Below the pieces are notes generated by a model, which did not search any database, was not told the DNA's origin, and saw nothing but the letters and a program-made list of their open reading frames with translations. A program made the position numbers and the translations under genes. From Pelodera strongyloides (taxonomy: Eukaryota > Nematoda > Chromadorea > Rhabditida > Rhabditidae): 64,000 nt of DNA. How positions within the stretch are numbered: the stretch's first letter is position 1; every line of letters begins with the position of its first letter. The stretch spans positions 248,001 to 312,000 of the forward strand of contig JAANDG010000095.1 in NCBI GenBank assembly GCA_036852015.1, given 5' to 3'. Of this stretch, positions 37,787-50,513 are shown piece by piece.

Positions 37787-40700
37787 GACGATTGTCACGC
37801 ACACTTTCCCTCACCAAATGCGGGCAAAAGTGCGGGATTGAATTTGAATAAGGCGGTATCTAGCGATTTGTAGCCCAGTTATAATTACCAGGTGACGTGA
37901 TGCACGATTCAATCCAACTTTTCTTTCGGTTAGACGACCACTAAGCCAAACCAGGTAGGAGTTATATAGGCAGAGAATGTGGGTTCTGATCGAGACTCCC
38001 GCCGAAGGTTATATGCCTGCGCCAGCGAAACGGATACTAAGGTGCGATGGCAGAGAACTGGTCCGGTGACTCATGCATCCCCTGCGGCGTATTATCTCCG
38101 GCTTCTCTCAAGTTTGCCACGTAAAGACTCTCTCCCTCGTGAGTATAACACTGTAAACAGAACATAAAAGACAGTATAAATGAGTCAAATCAACCGTAAA
38201 GCAAAGGACGAAAAAGGCTTAAACGAGAAGCACAAATAACCAGTCTATTGAGAGCTAAACTCAAAAAGCAAAACTCTTCCAAAATAGGAAATGAAACGCG
38301 GGAATCTAGGAATACCGATACGCAGAAAGATTATTAAAAGTCATGCGCAAAAACAGGCGCGCACAAATTGAGTTAGGAGTTTATAAATCTGGTGCGTGTG
38401 TTTTGGATTTGCTCCCTTAAACTGATCTTTCTCCCTCTCACTTGATTAATAACTATATGCGTCTATAAAAATCAGCCCTAACTGGAAAAACCCCCCAAAA
38501 TCCATGATGTATCTCACAGAAAACGTAATTGCTTATTGTTAGTGCATTATGTGATCTGCGGGCGAGTAATCTACATAGATATACCGCTCAAAAACAGCTT
38601 CATCTTATGTGGTATCGCTTCATCGACAACAAATACACTATAGGACGAACACATAACTGCCTAAACGTTATTCTTTAAGAAAAGAAAGATACGAACAGCG
38701 AGTGTGCTTCATGTTTACACAAATCCTTTGTGAAAATTATTCGCGAAGCTGCTTTCCTGTAAAGCACCTGTTCTAAATCAGGTCATTTCTATTTCAGACA
38801 AATCTTTTGAAATGAATCAACAACTTGATGCGCAGGTGAAGAGTGATTTTACCTACAAACGAATTTTTCTTTCAGCGGGTTTAAAATAATTAACAGGCTA
38901 AATTTTTCACTAGTGCGCAGCTAAATCGGGAATAAAATTTACTGAATTCTATTCATTAGAGCTTCACGTTTTGTGGCAAGGTAGAGCAACCACACGGAAG
39001 TCACGTGAATCAGTTTTCCTTTGCTGTTTAACTATGAGTTGAACTTTACTACGAGCGACGACGTATGCCTGCTCATCAAGAGTGTACCATCCGCGTAGTA
39101 TTTATGCGTTCCCTCATCCCTCGAGAGACAAAAATACATATAATTTCATATTCAGATAACTTATTACTAAGCTTAAGGGACTCTCGGGAATACTTCGCCC
39201 TACTACTTTACTCATTTTTTGAATTATCAGGTTGTTAATTGTCGTCAATTGGCATATGCGTTAAAAATAAATAATCCACAGTCCTTGACATTTGGCTTTT
39301 AACTATGTACATCCATCATAGATAACCACTGTGGCGCTTCATCTGTTCATAACAAAAAATAAAAATAAATAAAGCAGCCTACGATTTTACTCATTTTCAG
39401 GCCAAGTGGCCATGCTATGCTTTTCAATATAAGGATATTTTTTGTGATTCAATGTATCTGCTACAACTTATACTGCTACAGTATTTGTACGTGTATGGCA
39501 CTACAAAACAACAACGAATCGTGATCCAAATGTATTTCAAACTCTTTTTTTTTGTGAATTCACTTCTAAAGAGTTGATCTCAACAACACCCACGGCTATA
39601 TTACAATCTTTTTGTATCCAACTATACAATTCTATAGGCATGACCATTTGAAAGAAAATCAGATGATGGAAAACATTTGAATTGCGAATTATTTAAAACA
39701 AAGGGAGAACGAATTTATGCAAGCTAGGCGTCTAGATTTTCATAAAGCTAAATACTCAAAAAAACGTAAATATTAAAAAAAAATATGTGTAAGTATGCGT
39801 AATACTAGTATTCAAAAAAAATAAAGGTAAGGAAAACAAGCATCACAGGGATTTTTTTGGACACGGAAAATTTACGGCTGTCACGTAGAAATTCTTCATG
39901 CATAATTTTGGACGCATATTACAGAAAAAGCATAGTTACTAGAATTGCGAGTTTTGTTCAATACATTTATAATACGAGAAAAATGTTGCAGCAGAAAAAG
40001 GAGGTAGAAATATTGAGGCAAATAAAAAAAAACATGCACCAAAGTAGCCGGAAATGAAAACTCAAAAAGCTAGTGTTTAGTTTTAGTGTGAAGATGAACG
40101 TCTATTTTTGCGCAAAATCGATAATTTCTCTTCTGATACACGCAATAAGGCGATAATATGATTCAGGGTGCGGGCAATGAATGTGTCCAGACGGCGCTTA
40201 GAATAAGCAAATAAATAGAAAGTAAAGGCTTGAGACTGTTTATGCCCATCCAAGAAATAATCGAACACCGTGAATTAGGAATAAATTACTATGTCGATTA
40301 ATAATGATTGCGTTATATGCAATTAGTTTAAGGTGGAGTATGATTTCTGCATAACTATCCTATTTTCGAAAGCAAAGGACATTTCAAATAAATTTACATA
40401 AAAACGGTCCATGAATTGCAGAAAGTTGCCATATTCTGATAAAAAGACAAATATAAAGCGCCAATTTTGGTGTGCACAGTGTGAAAATTCTTAAAGAACG
40501 CGTCGATTGATAAGGTTTGTTTGCACTAGCAATGAAAATAACAACAGATATAAGTTCCTCCAGATATTCTCTTTATTTCATCACCTCGCTCTATGGCCAA
40601 CCAAAAAAACCAGTCTTCAACTCGGTATGCCATCAGATTCATTTAATACTAGCACTTTGGTTAATTTATTCCAAAAAAAAAAACTCATTTTATTGTTTTC

Positions 40701-40861
40701 CCCGGTTGCTTGTCTTGTGATCGGCATGAGCCCGTTGTGTGGATATCATCAATCTTCATTCATCTTGTGCACCGTAACCCTCCCAATTGCCCACTTCTAC
40801 TCCTTTCTCCTCCCACTTTTGTGGATGGTAATCTGTTCCACATGCGCTTTCCTCATTCCAA
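37787..40861. other. Divergent intergenic region
   Basis: It separates the start of the VIT/VWA gene (-) from the start of the homeobox gene (+), so it should contain both promoters. No coding segment stands out; A/T runs are frequent. Confidence 0.5.
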
Positions 40862-42162
40862 ATGGCGGCTCCCAATCTACAACCGAGACGCCGACTCACC
40901 CCGCAAGGTATCATAAACATGCATACCACCACACTGTTTTCATTGTCATTGATTTGTTCATCATGCATGACGATGGTTGAATGCTGAGTCTAGGCATGTC
41001 TAGGAATGTCTACCGCATGTCTAAGACAGCCACATTTTTGTCTAATAAGGTAGCCATCGCTGTATTCGATTCCTGCAAGAATAACAATAAGAAAACCCCT
41101 ATTTTTTTCGATCACATTATATAAAAGACTACAAATATTTTGATTTTTGTTGCCAACTGTGCAAGTTCACACACCTCAAAACATTTAGTGTCATTATTAT
41201 TTCGAGTTTGTAAGCACATTTCGCATTGTTTTAGAACAAGAAGATGAGCGCAACTTGAAACGACGTCTTCGGACAAACTTCAGTGAATTGCAGTCACAAC
41301 TTCTCGAGGAGGCATTTCAGGTTGTTGCTCATGTGTGTTATGTATTGTTTCTCACTAACGTCGCACAATTGTAGGGTCGAGTAAGACAAATTCATCCAAC
41401 CATGTTGTTTAGGAGTCGCACTATCCGGACCAAAACAGAAAGCGTAAAATGTCCATGCAACTGGATATTCCAGAAGATAGGATAACGGTCGGTTTCGATG
41501 CATTGTTCTTGCGCTAGTTTAGACGTTTTGTATCGATGTTGTTGTTTCTCACACATGCTATGACTACAAAGGGGGGCTTCCATGCCTTGCTTCACGTATG
41601 GTACAGTTAAAAACAGATCACGGACCTTGATATCCAGACTTATTTCACCGTCAGTTGGTTGACAGGGCTCGATGTAACATAATAAGGATTGCAATTGAAC
41701 CAACAATAAATTATGACGTACACTATATTACTAATGTGTTAATTCACAGGTTTGGTTTCAAAATCGTCGTGCCAAGTGGCGTCGAAAAGAAACGAGGGAG
41801 AAGGAGAGGTTAGTGATGTATATCCAAAGTATTTTATTGCACTGAAGTACTTCTCTTTAATAAGTTGATTAAATTAGAATTGCTTAGACTCATTCATGTC
41901 GAATACCATCGTCGATGCTTGCAGGGCAAAGAGTGAGCTTCCACTCTTGGACGTTCTGCCAAACCCAGCTCCGCTTCAACCAGAGTTTCCTGATATGTTC
42001 GTGGACTCGTTCACACCGGATGTGCAGTTCAATTCCTACCTTGTGGAACCTCAGTGTCAACAGCATCAACTTCCGCTCCCGTCGTGCAATCAGATAGCAT
42101 TCTCGAATAATCCTACATACTACAATGCGCCCTACAATGTACAGTATCCTCAGGGACAGTAA
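40862..42162 (+). CDS. Paired-like (Q50) homeodomain transcription factor
   Basis: Five exons (40862-40907, 41235-41320, 41413-41487, 41750-41808, 41925-42162) encode 167 residues, all phases closed. The homeodomain spans residues ~24-83: RRLRTNFSELQSQLLEEAFQ, then ESHYPDQNRK, IPEDRITVWFQNRRAKWRRK. Position 50 is Gln and there is no paired box before it, so it is a PRD-like factor that binds TAAT-type sites. The Glu-Ser-His-Tyr-Pro-Asp and Ile-Pro-Glu-Asp segments recall nematode DSC-1, but that is memory, not a search. The C-terminal ~80 residues are rich in Pro, Gln, Asn and Tyr, as in a transactivation region. The start ATG sits in a good context (CCAAATGGCGG). The gene converges on the bHLH gene 124 bp away. 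Confidence 0.9.
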
Positions 42163-42286
42163 AAATTCTACGTATCCGCTTTGTATCTAATTCGTGAATT
42201 ATACCTATAAGTTTCATTTGTTTACTTCATTTGTTTACACCAGTGAATGCTAAAAATAAGAAAGAAAAGCCGAAATGTGCGTTTAT

Positions 42287-42843
42287 TCAAATAGTTAACA
42301 ACTTGTCCAAATATGATATGTATGCAATTGATAAGCGAAGAATCTCAATCTTGGACAATTTCTTCTCAACTGGAAGGGTGGGAAGTAGAGCCCTCAGCCG
42401 CGCGAAGGCTAGATTGAAGCTCTCGACACGGATGCTGCAACCACTGAATCCGAATAAACTGCCCTAATTTTATTTCATAACTAGATACAATAGTTGCAGT
42501 CTCGCGTTATGTACATAGTAAATATATTGTGAATCTGAGATCATGATTCTGCAGACCCTGTTTAACAGCCATAGAAAATAATTAATGTCAGGAAGCTTGA
42601 ATGCAGCCTACCGTTCGCGTGTTGCATGCAGATTACGATACTTTGGAGTTGCTCGTCGGCGTTTTCGACGCTCCGCCTGGAATACAAACGAAACATAGGT
42701 AAAATTGCAAGCGTTGGCTTAATTTTCATAGCGTCATGTCTTGTAGAAACCCAAACCTTTGTTAATTTTCGGTAATTTTCCTCGTCACTTGCGGAAATCG
42801 TTAGTGTGATATGATCATTCCGGAACTGGTCGTCACATTTCAT
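42287..42843 (-). CDS. NHLH/HLH-15-type bHLH transcription factor
   Basis: Three exons (42843-42757, 42676-42612, 42434-42287) give 99 residues with closed phases. The basic region ([20 protein letters not shown]) runs straight into helix 1 ([18 protein letters not shown]), the loop and helix 2 ([20 protein letters not shown]), and the protein ends six residues later. This compact form, with HATRERIRVE and [10 protein letters not shown], is typical of the NHLH (HEN/NSCL) family, whose nematode member is HLH-15, a small neuronal factor. Invariant Glu50 and Arg residues for E-box contact are present. The open frame on the + strand over the last exon is an antisense artefact. The gene faces the homeobox gene tail to tail. 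Confidence 0.92.
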
Positions 42844-43758
42844 TGTTCAAAATACTCTAAAATTACAATAGTTCTACGAACTCCCAAATTGGTTAGATAT
42901 GAAGCACAAACAAAAAATAAACGAAATATTGGAAGTGATTTTTGTGTGACTGAATATACTACTACAAGAGGGATGCTTTATAAAATAAATTTAAAAAAAA
43001 ACTACACTAGTGTAACTTTTGTAAACCACCACGGTAATCATTCACAGGGATGAAAGTGGCAAAATGGAATTGGAAGTAACGCAAAATGAATATTTTGGTA
43101 GCCACATGCATGAAATGCATTATTTTCTGTTGTTTCCTGCCAGAAGAAAAATTCAAGAGTCGCGCACAATTAGAAGTGAAAATTTATGTGAATGCCAATA
43201 AACAAATGATTAGAAAGAAAACAAATTTGGACAGCTGATCAGAATGGCTATGCGATTCGGGAGCTGCCAGCCGACTGGTCCACGAAAGTAGAGAATGTTA
43301 TTCCCTTTTATTGCCTCTTCAACTAATTGAATCTGCTACATACCATATGGGTACACATGCCTTGTTATCGTAGCAACTAAGGCTTCAGGCTTTAAATCAG
43401 CACTGCCATAATTGTTATCTCAACCCAAAATAGGAGGAAAAACACATAAACGCCTTCTCACGTTCAAATGATTAAAACTAGTTGAGTGGTTGTGATCCGT
43501 GCTGTGTATAATTTTTTCGTGCCATGGTCGCACATTAAAAAAATACCCCGTGATGGGTAGAGTGTACTAATGAAAAATGTTTATTTTTTCACAAAGAATA
43601 TTAATGGAAGAAGCCCTTTACAAATAAAAAGTGTACAATACCCGCGTGAATGCGTAAATGCAAAAAAATATATAGTATTAGCCGATTCATTTGAACTATT
43701 AAAATGGAAACGTGGACAAATCTTCCAACTTGGAAATAAGACATTGTTTTGTAGCCTG
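42844..43758. other. Intergenic, bHLH promoter region
   Basis: It lies between the start of the bHLH gene and the stop of the ionotropic receptor, both on the minus strand. No gene seen. Confidence 0.5.
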
Positions 43759-46700
43759 CTAGAACTGAAACGCAGTATTCGTGTACATGATCGAACTACT
43801 GTTTCCGGGTAGGGTCGAACTCCGGTTGTGATCCTGGTATTCAGACGTTCGGCGATGAACAAGAGTATTTCCATTTGAGGTTTGAGTGTGCCCATTCGAA
43901 ATGGTCTTGGACCTCGTAGACAGTTTGATCATAGTCGAGGTATCTGGTTTTGGAACTGGCACATTCTTTCTGAAACACATTTCGATATTAAGTGGAATAA
44001 ACGTCATGCTTCCACGATGGCTAGCGCCAATACCTTTTGAAAGGCGCCTTATATTTTATGTTTGTAACATTGTTATATTCTCACTTGTAATAGAAATATT
44101 CGAATCCGAGGGTGATAATAGAGAGTACGATTCCAGCTAAGATCACAATAAAGACGCCTCCAATATTTTGAATAGAAATTCCGTCCGATTCGTCATTGGC
44201 AACAGCGCATACTTGCTGCAAAGATATTAGTTTCATAAATAAAGTCAATTTTATTTGTATTTTAGCGTCTAACTCAATAGATGATCACCTTATTTGGATT
44301 CTCATTCCACCATTTTTCCTTTAGTGTTTCCAACTTTCGCTGATTGAGCAGGAGGAGAATTCTGAAAACGTACAATACGGACTTCCAATGTAGAAAGGCT
44401 AACTATAGGACATTTGGTGAAAAATGCGCTATCCTTGACCCGGAAGCTAAACAATAATGAGACCAAAAACCTAGAACTGGTCAGTGTGGTTGTTTAGGCA
44501 AGACAAAGTGCAGATTTTTATTTAGTATATATGTCAGGCAGTCCATTTTGCTTTCAATAGTCGGTATATTGCTTATGTTTATGTTTTCATTTTTTTTATG
44601 AAATAAACGTACGCTGAAGAAATTGGATCTTTGAGCGGATGTCCTGTTTGAACTGCTATTGCATAAGGTTTGCGAGAGAATTCTGTTCCAACCTAAACTT
44701 CAATAAGTTATTCAGTGAATCTTATTCATTTATATCAAACATTTTTTTAATAAAATGACGTAAACATATAAGGGACCTGCTGCAGATTGCAATTCGTCAG
44801 CACTGCGTATTTGATTTCCGTCGCATCACCTGAATGAAATTTAATTTTCAAGCGTCACAATCAATGATTTTTTTTAGAAAACAAACAGTCAAGGAAAAAA
44901 TAAAGTGGGAAATAAATCAGTGGGACGGCAATTGAATTACATCTCATTTACAAGGGCGCCTTCTTTACAATGAGCCCATTGAACGCGAGACAGATAGATT
45001 GAAAACAGATGCAATGGTTTGGCTAGAACATCGGAAAGAAAGTACGCTGGATCGGCAACATATAAGCGTTCACAAATGGTCGCAACAAAACTCACCAATA
45101 AATGCGAAACCATCGGGAGAGCTAAGTACTCTTTGAATTGCAGCGGACATATTTCCAGGTAGTTTCGATTCCTGGAATACATTGTATTTCTATGAATAGT
45201 CAAGGTCAAAGACTAGATGTTAGGAGAAAGTCGATCAAATTACAGATGAGAGTATCAGCGTAGGATTGCCTACCTGCATATACCTCCACATATTGGTAAA
45301 TTTGTCGGAAACAGGGTAATCCCACACAGCCAGTTTAGCTCTTTCTCGCGGGCTCATGCTTTCATTAAGAGACATCTCTTTCCAAATGCTGAAAAGGTGA
45401 GAGGTGAGATGAGCAAAACGAATACCTTGCGCGATTCGGGCTAGGACATTAGGCCTAGCCAAGAAATTATTTGTAATATGAACAGGCGAGAAGCTTATCA
45501 CTATGGCTACAGATAACATATATGTAATATGTTTTTAATAGTCTTACTTGTAAAATTGTTCCTCCACTTCTGCCATTCTTTTGAAATACGTCTCACTAGC
45601 ACTTCCCTTGATCGGTGCGTATTCAATCTTATACTGCTTGGCAAGGTCGTCCAACGAGCTAAACCTCACGTCTCATGATTACAGTTCACGATAAAAGAAT
45701 ACAATACATGATCAAAGAAGCACATATGAAAATATATAAATCCGGTATTTACTTCGCTTACCTTATCGATGTTTCGAGTCTTGAAACGGTGAGAAACGCG
45801 GCCAAATTAGCTGTGTATGAGGCAATTATGATGAAGCCGAACAGCCACCAGGTGGCTGCGACCAAACGTCCGGAGATGTTCTTCGGCGCCTCACCTCCAC
45901 CTAAACAGCTATTTTATTATTTATGAATCATTGATCTGTAAGAAAATATGCTCGTCCATATAGCATAATAGTAGCTAGAGGTAATCTGAAGTTTGAGACA
46001 GCCATACCTTGTGGAGTAAGCGAAGTCATGCAGAACCAAAGGCACTCTTTCAAGCTGAATTCTCTTTTCTCTAGGTCGTCCTTATAGCGATCCTTAAAGA
46101 GGATCATTCTTAACAGGCGATTTTCAGCAATGTAAACATAGGAGTGCACAATACTAACAATAATTACCTTATTGTTGGAATACGAATATGGGGAGAATCG
46201 GTCAAACAACCATAGAAGGAAGCTAGTGAGAAGATAAGCACCGACAATGCACAACCACACGGGCCATTCGAGCACCTGAAGGACAAAAAATAATTTGCAT
46301 ATCGTTTTTGTTAGAACATTATGCTAAACAACGGCCTGTAACTATTATTGCGATTTGCTCATACCTTCATGAACTTGAACAACGAGTATTCAACGTCGGT
46401 CTTTCGCATCAAAATGGTTGTGCCAACGAGATCATAGTAAGGCACTGTGAAGTCAACATCATTCTCCCTTTCTGCCATAACACTCAGAGGAGCCAGAGCG
46501 ATATCGGCAGCACCGGAAACTAAAACATACAACATAATTATTTTACATTACCAAAAATAAAAGGACAGTATACTCTTTCGCATAAGTTACGAAGTAAGGA
46601 TGACAGATATCTCTCGTCGAGTGGTTTAGGAAACAATATACGTTTGACAAACCAAACAACACTTTACATAACAATCACCCACCAACAGCCCCGATCACTC

Positions 46701-49700
46701 CATTCCAGTTACCATTGTCATCCATCGAACCAAAGTTTCCGTCTTCTATTTCATATATTGTATATGTAAAATTGATCTCGTTTCGTATCAAATCAATAAG
46801 ATCAATACAGTATCCCTGATATCCGGGACCGATATTCACATCGGGAAAGCGTTCCACAAATGGAGGTTGCTAGAAATGAATACGTATATAGCGCTTCAAT
46901 CAACACAAGCTACTCATTAATACAAAGAACCTTCAGCCATGATGTGTTAAAGAAACGCATACACGACGGACAAATAACATTTTTTGAAATTCATGTCGCT
47001 GTTGCTCACCACAAGTGTAACCACACGGTAATGGGTCAAGTCGCGAACATCAACTCCCAAACTGTCATAGAATAGGTAAAGCTTCTGGATCACAGTCCAA
47101 TTAGCAAGCTGAAAAACAAACAAAGAATTTAAATCAACGCGTTTATTGCAGCAAATTTCCGTTTCAACAGAAAAGAGCATCCTCGTTAGCATTTCTCATC
47201 ACCTGTTTGTTATAGTTGGCGTCATCCACATCAGCAATTCTGTCAATTTTAAATATTCTGGACGGGACATTCTGCAACAAACACTATATTTGAACTAAAT
47301 AAATATTTTATTATCCATTTGAGTATATTTGAATAGCAGCGGTAGGTCACATTTTTTCACGTGCCAAAGAAGAAAGTGAGTTTTAACATCTTTGAACTTT
47401 GCTTATATGATGCTTGGTCATTTTTATGGTAGGAAAACAGTGCATAGGTAATTCCTCGCATGCTCCCTTATACCAGAACTAACGTAATTTGGAAGCATTT
47501 AGGCACAATTGTAGATCTTAATAACTGAAAAAATAGCATTTACGTGTGGTTGATATTTTGAAAATACCTGATATATTATACTCGGGCTATGCTCGATGAA
47601 TTCTCCATATTCATGAACAAGTCCGTCGAGAACGATGTCGCGCAGGAAAATGCTTTCATTATGTGGAGGTCGATTGCAAGAAAAAAGCGGAAAGACACTT
47701 GTATTGTTTCTCTTAATTAGCATTTGTACAGCGAAACCCATTAGGTCATAATAGAAGGAGGTTTCCATCTGAAACAACAACACAATCGATGTTTCAATGT
47801 AATTTATGTATTGATGTTGTTCGTTACATAGAGCGTTGGTAAATGCATTCGCTTGACTGTTGATTTCGTCGTATCTTCGCGAAAGACGAATTAATGCTCA
47901 TTATGTTTCGCTGGCTGTTGTTAGGCAAACTCTCCTGTATTCGGTAGAACTCGGGATTACTTTGAGTGAAGGTAAGTATATAAAAAGGTCCCCTAACATG
48001 ACCTAGCCTACCTCTTCGGCCCCAATTATTCGATAATCATCATAGACAGCCACTTCACTCGTCGAGATGAACTCTTGAATATCTCTGATCTCCGAATTTT
48101 GTCCCGTATAATAAGGCCGAATCCACAACAGTCTTACTTCTCCGCATGTCTCACATTTGAAAGGTGTTATATCCTGCAGAAAAGTGTGTTTTATCACATA
48201 ATGGGTAAGATCCAAGAGCAAATTGGGGCCATGATTGATTTTCAAGATTTTAATGCGTGTAACGTTTATGTACATATTTTCTATTTTTATTAAAATCCAG
48301 AAATAGCAAGAAAATTGATCTGGGGGCAAACTCACCCACCTTTGTTAAAGCGATAAGATTGAAAATACCATTCGCAATGTACGTCGATGACTGCAAATAC
48401 ATTGTTTACTGCCAAAACTAACGTTTTTGTCGAAATGGTTAAAAAACAATCGGCTTACCGCTCTGACAAAGTCTTCAATCGCATTTGTCCTTGCAATGAA
48501 AAGTATGTTCGTTGGAGCCGTTGCAAGCCTTCTCGCTTGGTTTTCTAATGCAGAACCATTTCTCTCCATTTGCACGAATCTACTCTGGGGAGCAACGTTG
48601 CGAATTGCTTCTTGCCATAACATTAATGAGGCATCTGAACACCAAGAATACGATAATGTCTGAAGTGCACAACAATAAGTCACAATATTTTTTCTGCTAA
48701 AAAATTTAAGCGTTCATCTTTATAAAAATGTGCATTTAAATTTACTATGCAGTAATTACTTTCAAATTTCGAGGAAACTCACTGTAATAATCGTCATAAA
48801 GAACCGTTAACTCCGAAGTAATATTTAATAGTGGAAAGACGTCGTTGAAAACATTTTGAAAAACGGAAACTGGTGAAATGAGCGTCACATAATTTTCCAA
48901 GTTGGTATTTACTGTTCCACCTAAAAAAAGTCAATAAAGGAAAAAAAATCTGTTTCCAAAGTGTTTCACTGAGTTAAGCTCACACTGAATTGTTCAAAGA
49001 GCACATCTTAATTATGCAATTGTAAAAATTTACAATGAAAAACAATCAATTAAACAGTGATCTTACCAATGTTGGGAGAAACCATTCTCCAACCGCCCTG
49101 AAGTAGTTGTATGGTAGGGATCCTGGACAATTCAGAAACCCTTTTAACAAGTTCAATTAACTGTGGAGATCGAAGAATACTGATATACAACTGAACATTT
49201 GTCATGTTGTCGCACACTGAAATACATAAAGAATATAATTAAAAATATGGCTTTCACATACGCTCTGTGCAACACTCGAACTTGGTTTCTAAAATGATCA
49301 GACATTTCTGTTCAGTAGTTAATTTATGTAATATCTTGAAGGGAAAACTTACAAATACTGTTATTTGCTCCCATTGGCACCTCGATCTTCTGTAGTGTAA
49401 CGTTGTTGTAATTAAGTTTGTTACTTTGGTACGGTAGTGAATTGTTAAAATGTAAAAGTATTTCATGTTGAACAGCATCGGTCGGCTCGTAGAGCACAAC
49501 TGCAAAGTTACATTTTTTATTATCTAGTTTTGTAAATAACAACAAACCAAACAAAACCCCAGCCATTCCGTGAGCCAACCATTCATCTACCGTCTACAGA
49601 CTCACTCAATAATAATCGATAGCCTTAATTAACCTGTCAACACACATTTTGTTAGTGCTCAATGGGTTGTTTATTTTGTGTTTTAGGAAGATGTTTGCTT

Positions 49701-49836
49701 TAATCAACAAACGTCTATGGAAATAAGGAAGAAAATCTCCCCAAGCTTGCCTACCTATTATTTGCTGATCTTCCGCTACCACAGATATGATGTATGTAGA
49801 GAATAATGAGAAAAACAACGTAGAACCGAGGTGCAT
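43759..49836 (-). CDS. IR25a/GLR-7-like ionotropic glutamate-receptor family protein
   Basis: Twenty-three exons (49836-49755, 49523-49353, 49216-49067, 48920-48783, 48634-48459, 48390-48340, 48173-48012, 47768-47568, 47271-47203, 47108-47010, 46869-46683, 46519-46365, 46275-46168, 46092-46008, 45900-45762, 45658-45548, 45388-45274, 45171-45096, 44829-44777, 44692-44613, 44361-44289, 44215-44085, 43969-43759) give 940 residues, all phases closed. A signal peptide (~1-21), an amino-terminal domain to ~430 and ligand-binding half S1 (~430-545, with Arg513 in [16 protein letters not shown]) come first. TM1, the pore and TM3 follow: [38 protein letters not shown] at 639-647. S2, a last TM ([19 protein letters not shown]) and a Ser/Thr-rich tail complete it. 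The pore flank and [15 protein letters not shown] match arthropod IR25a, a broadly expressed co-receptor; nematode relatives are GLR-7/GLR-8. Confidence 0.93.
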
Positions 49837-50513
49837 GCAGCAGTCTTATCTTGCAATGAATATGCCACAGTAAAGTAGAAATGCCCTACAAGGGCTCCAA
49901 TTATGTCCGCATATGTTTACCTTTTTGAGGGTCACACACCCACCCGGTTCATGTTACATATGCAAAACCACCGATGGCGATCATCGGCCCTAATTCACTG
50001 AACTGAAGCACCATCCAAGTAAATTAGGTCATATTTCAAGGAACACTTCACTCTTTAGTAACTGTCCATTTCCCAGATCATAATGGCTTATTGCCTCTGA
50101 AGGGGAACACATTTTCTGCAGTTTACAAACCAAATTTTTATTCCTGGCCCTTCCTTTTTTGGTTTAAACACAAAGTACATTGAGGACTCAAGTTTTATTT
50201 TCTAGTGCAAACAAAAGAGGAAACCATAGGAACAATCTGAACTGGGTGGATCTAGTTGCAGGAAAAAACTAACATGTATTCAATGCTCCATTATCAAGTT
50301 TCAAACGAAAAACTGAGGAATTGTTTGAGTCGCTTTCAAAAGGAACCTTCATGCTACCAAGTTGTTTCATTATAAAAAAATACTGGCAATATTCATGTAA
50401 AAACTGTTTCATTATAAAAAAATACTAAACAATATTCATGTAACAGGCCTAAACAAATAAAACGATGAGAAATATAATGCGTTACAACAACCGTGTTGGC
50501 GGATGCTTCGTGT
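49837..50513. other. Spacer between two co-oriented sensory genes
   Basis: About 680 bp between the start of the ionotropic receptor and the stop of the guanylate cyclase, both on the minus strand, so the receptor promoter must lie here or within the cyclase gene. It contains a ~38-bp direct repeat, listed separately. Confidence 0.5.
50363..50443. repeat. ~38-bp direct repeat
   Basis: The stretch from TGTTTCATTATAAAAAAATA to CAATATTCATGTAA occurs at 50363-50400 and again at 50405-50443, with small differences in the middle. It looks like a recent tandem duplication. Confidence 0.85.

Noticed and set aside
42231..42467. A + strand frame of ~78 codons with a dibasic DKRR site, resembling a neuropeptide precursor
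   Set aside because: It is the antisense of the last bHLH exon, whose minus-strand reading is an excellent match to the NHLH helix-loop-helix.
46168..46275. Read-through of the TM1 exon of the ionotropic receptor into the next intron
   Set aside because: The frame stays open for some codons, but the family alignment and the consensus GTAATT donor place the exon end at 46168.
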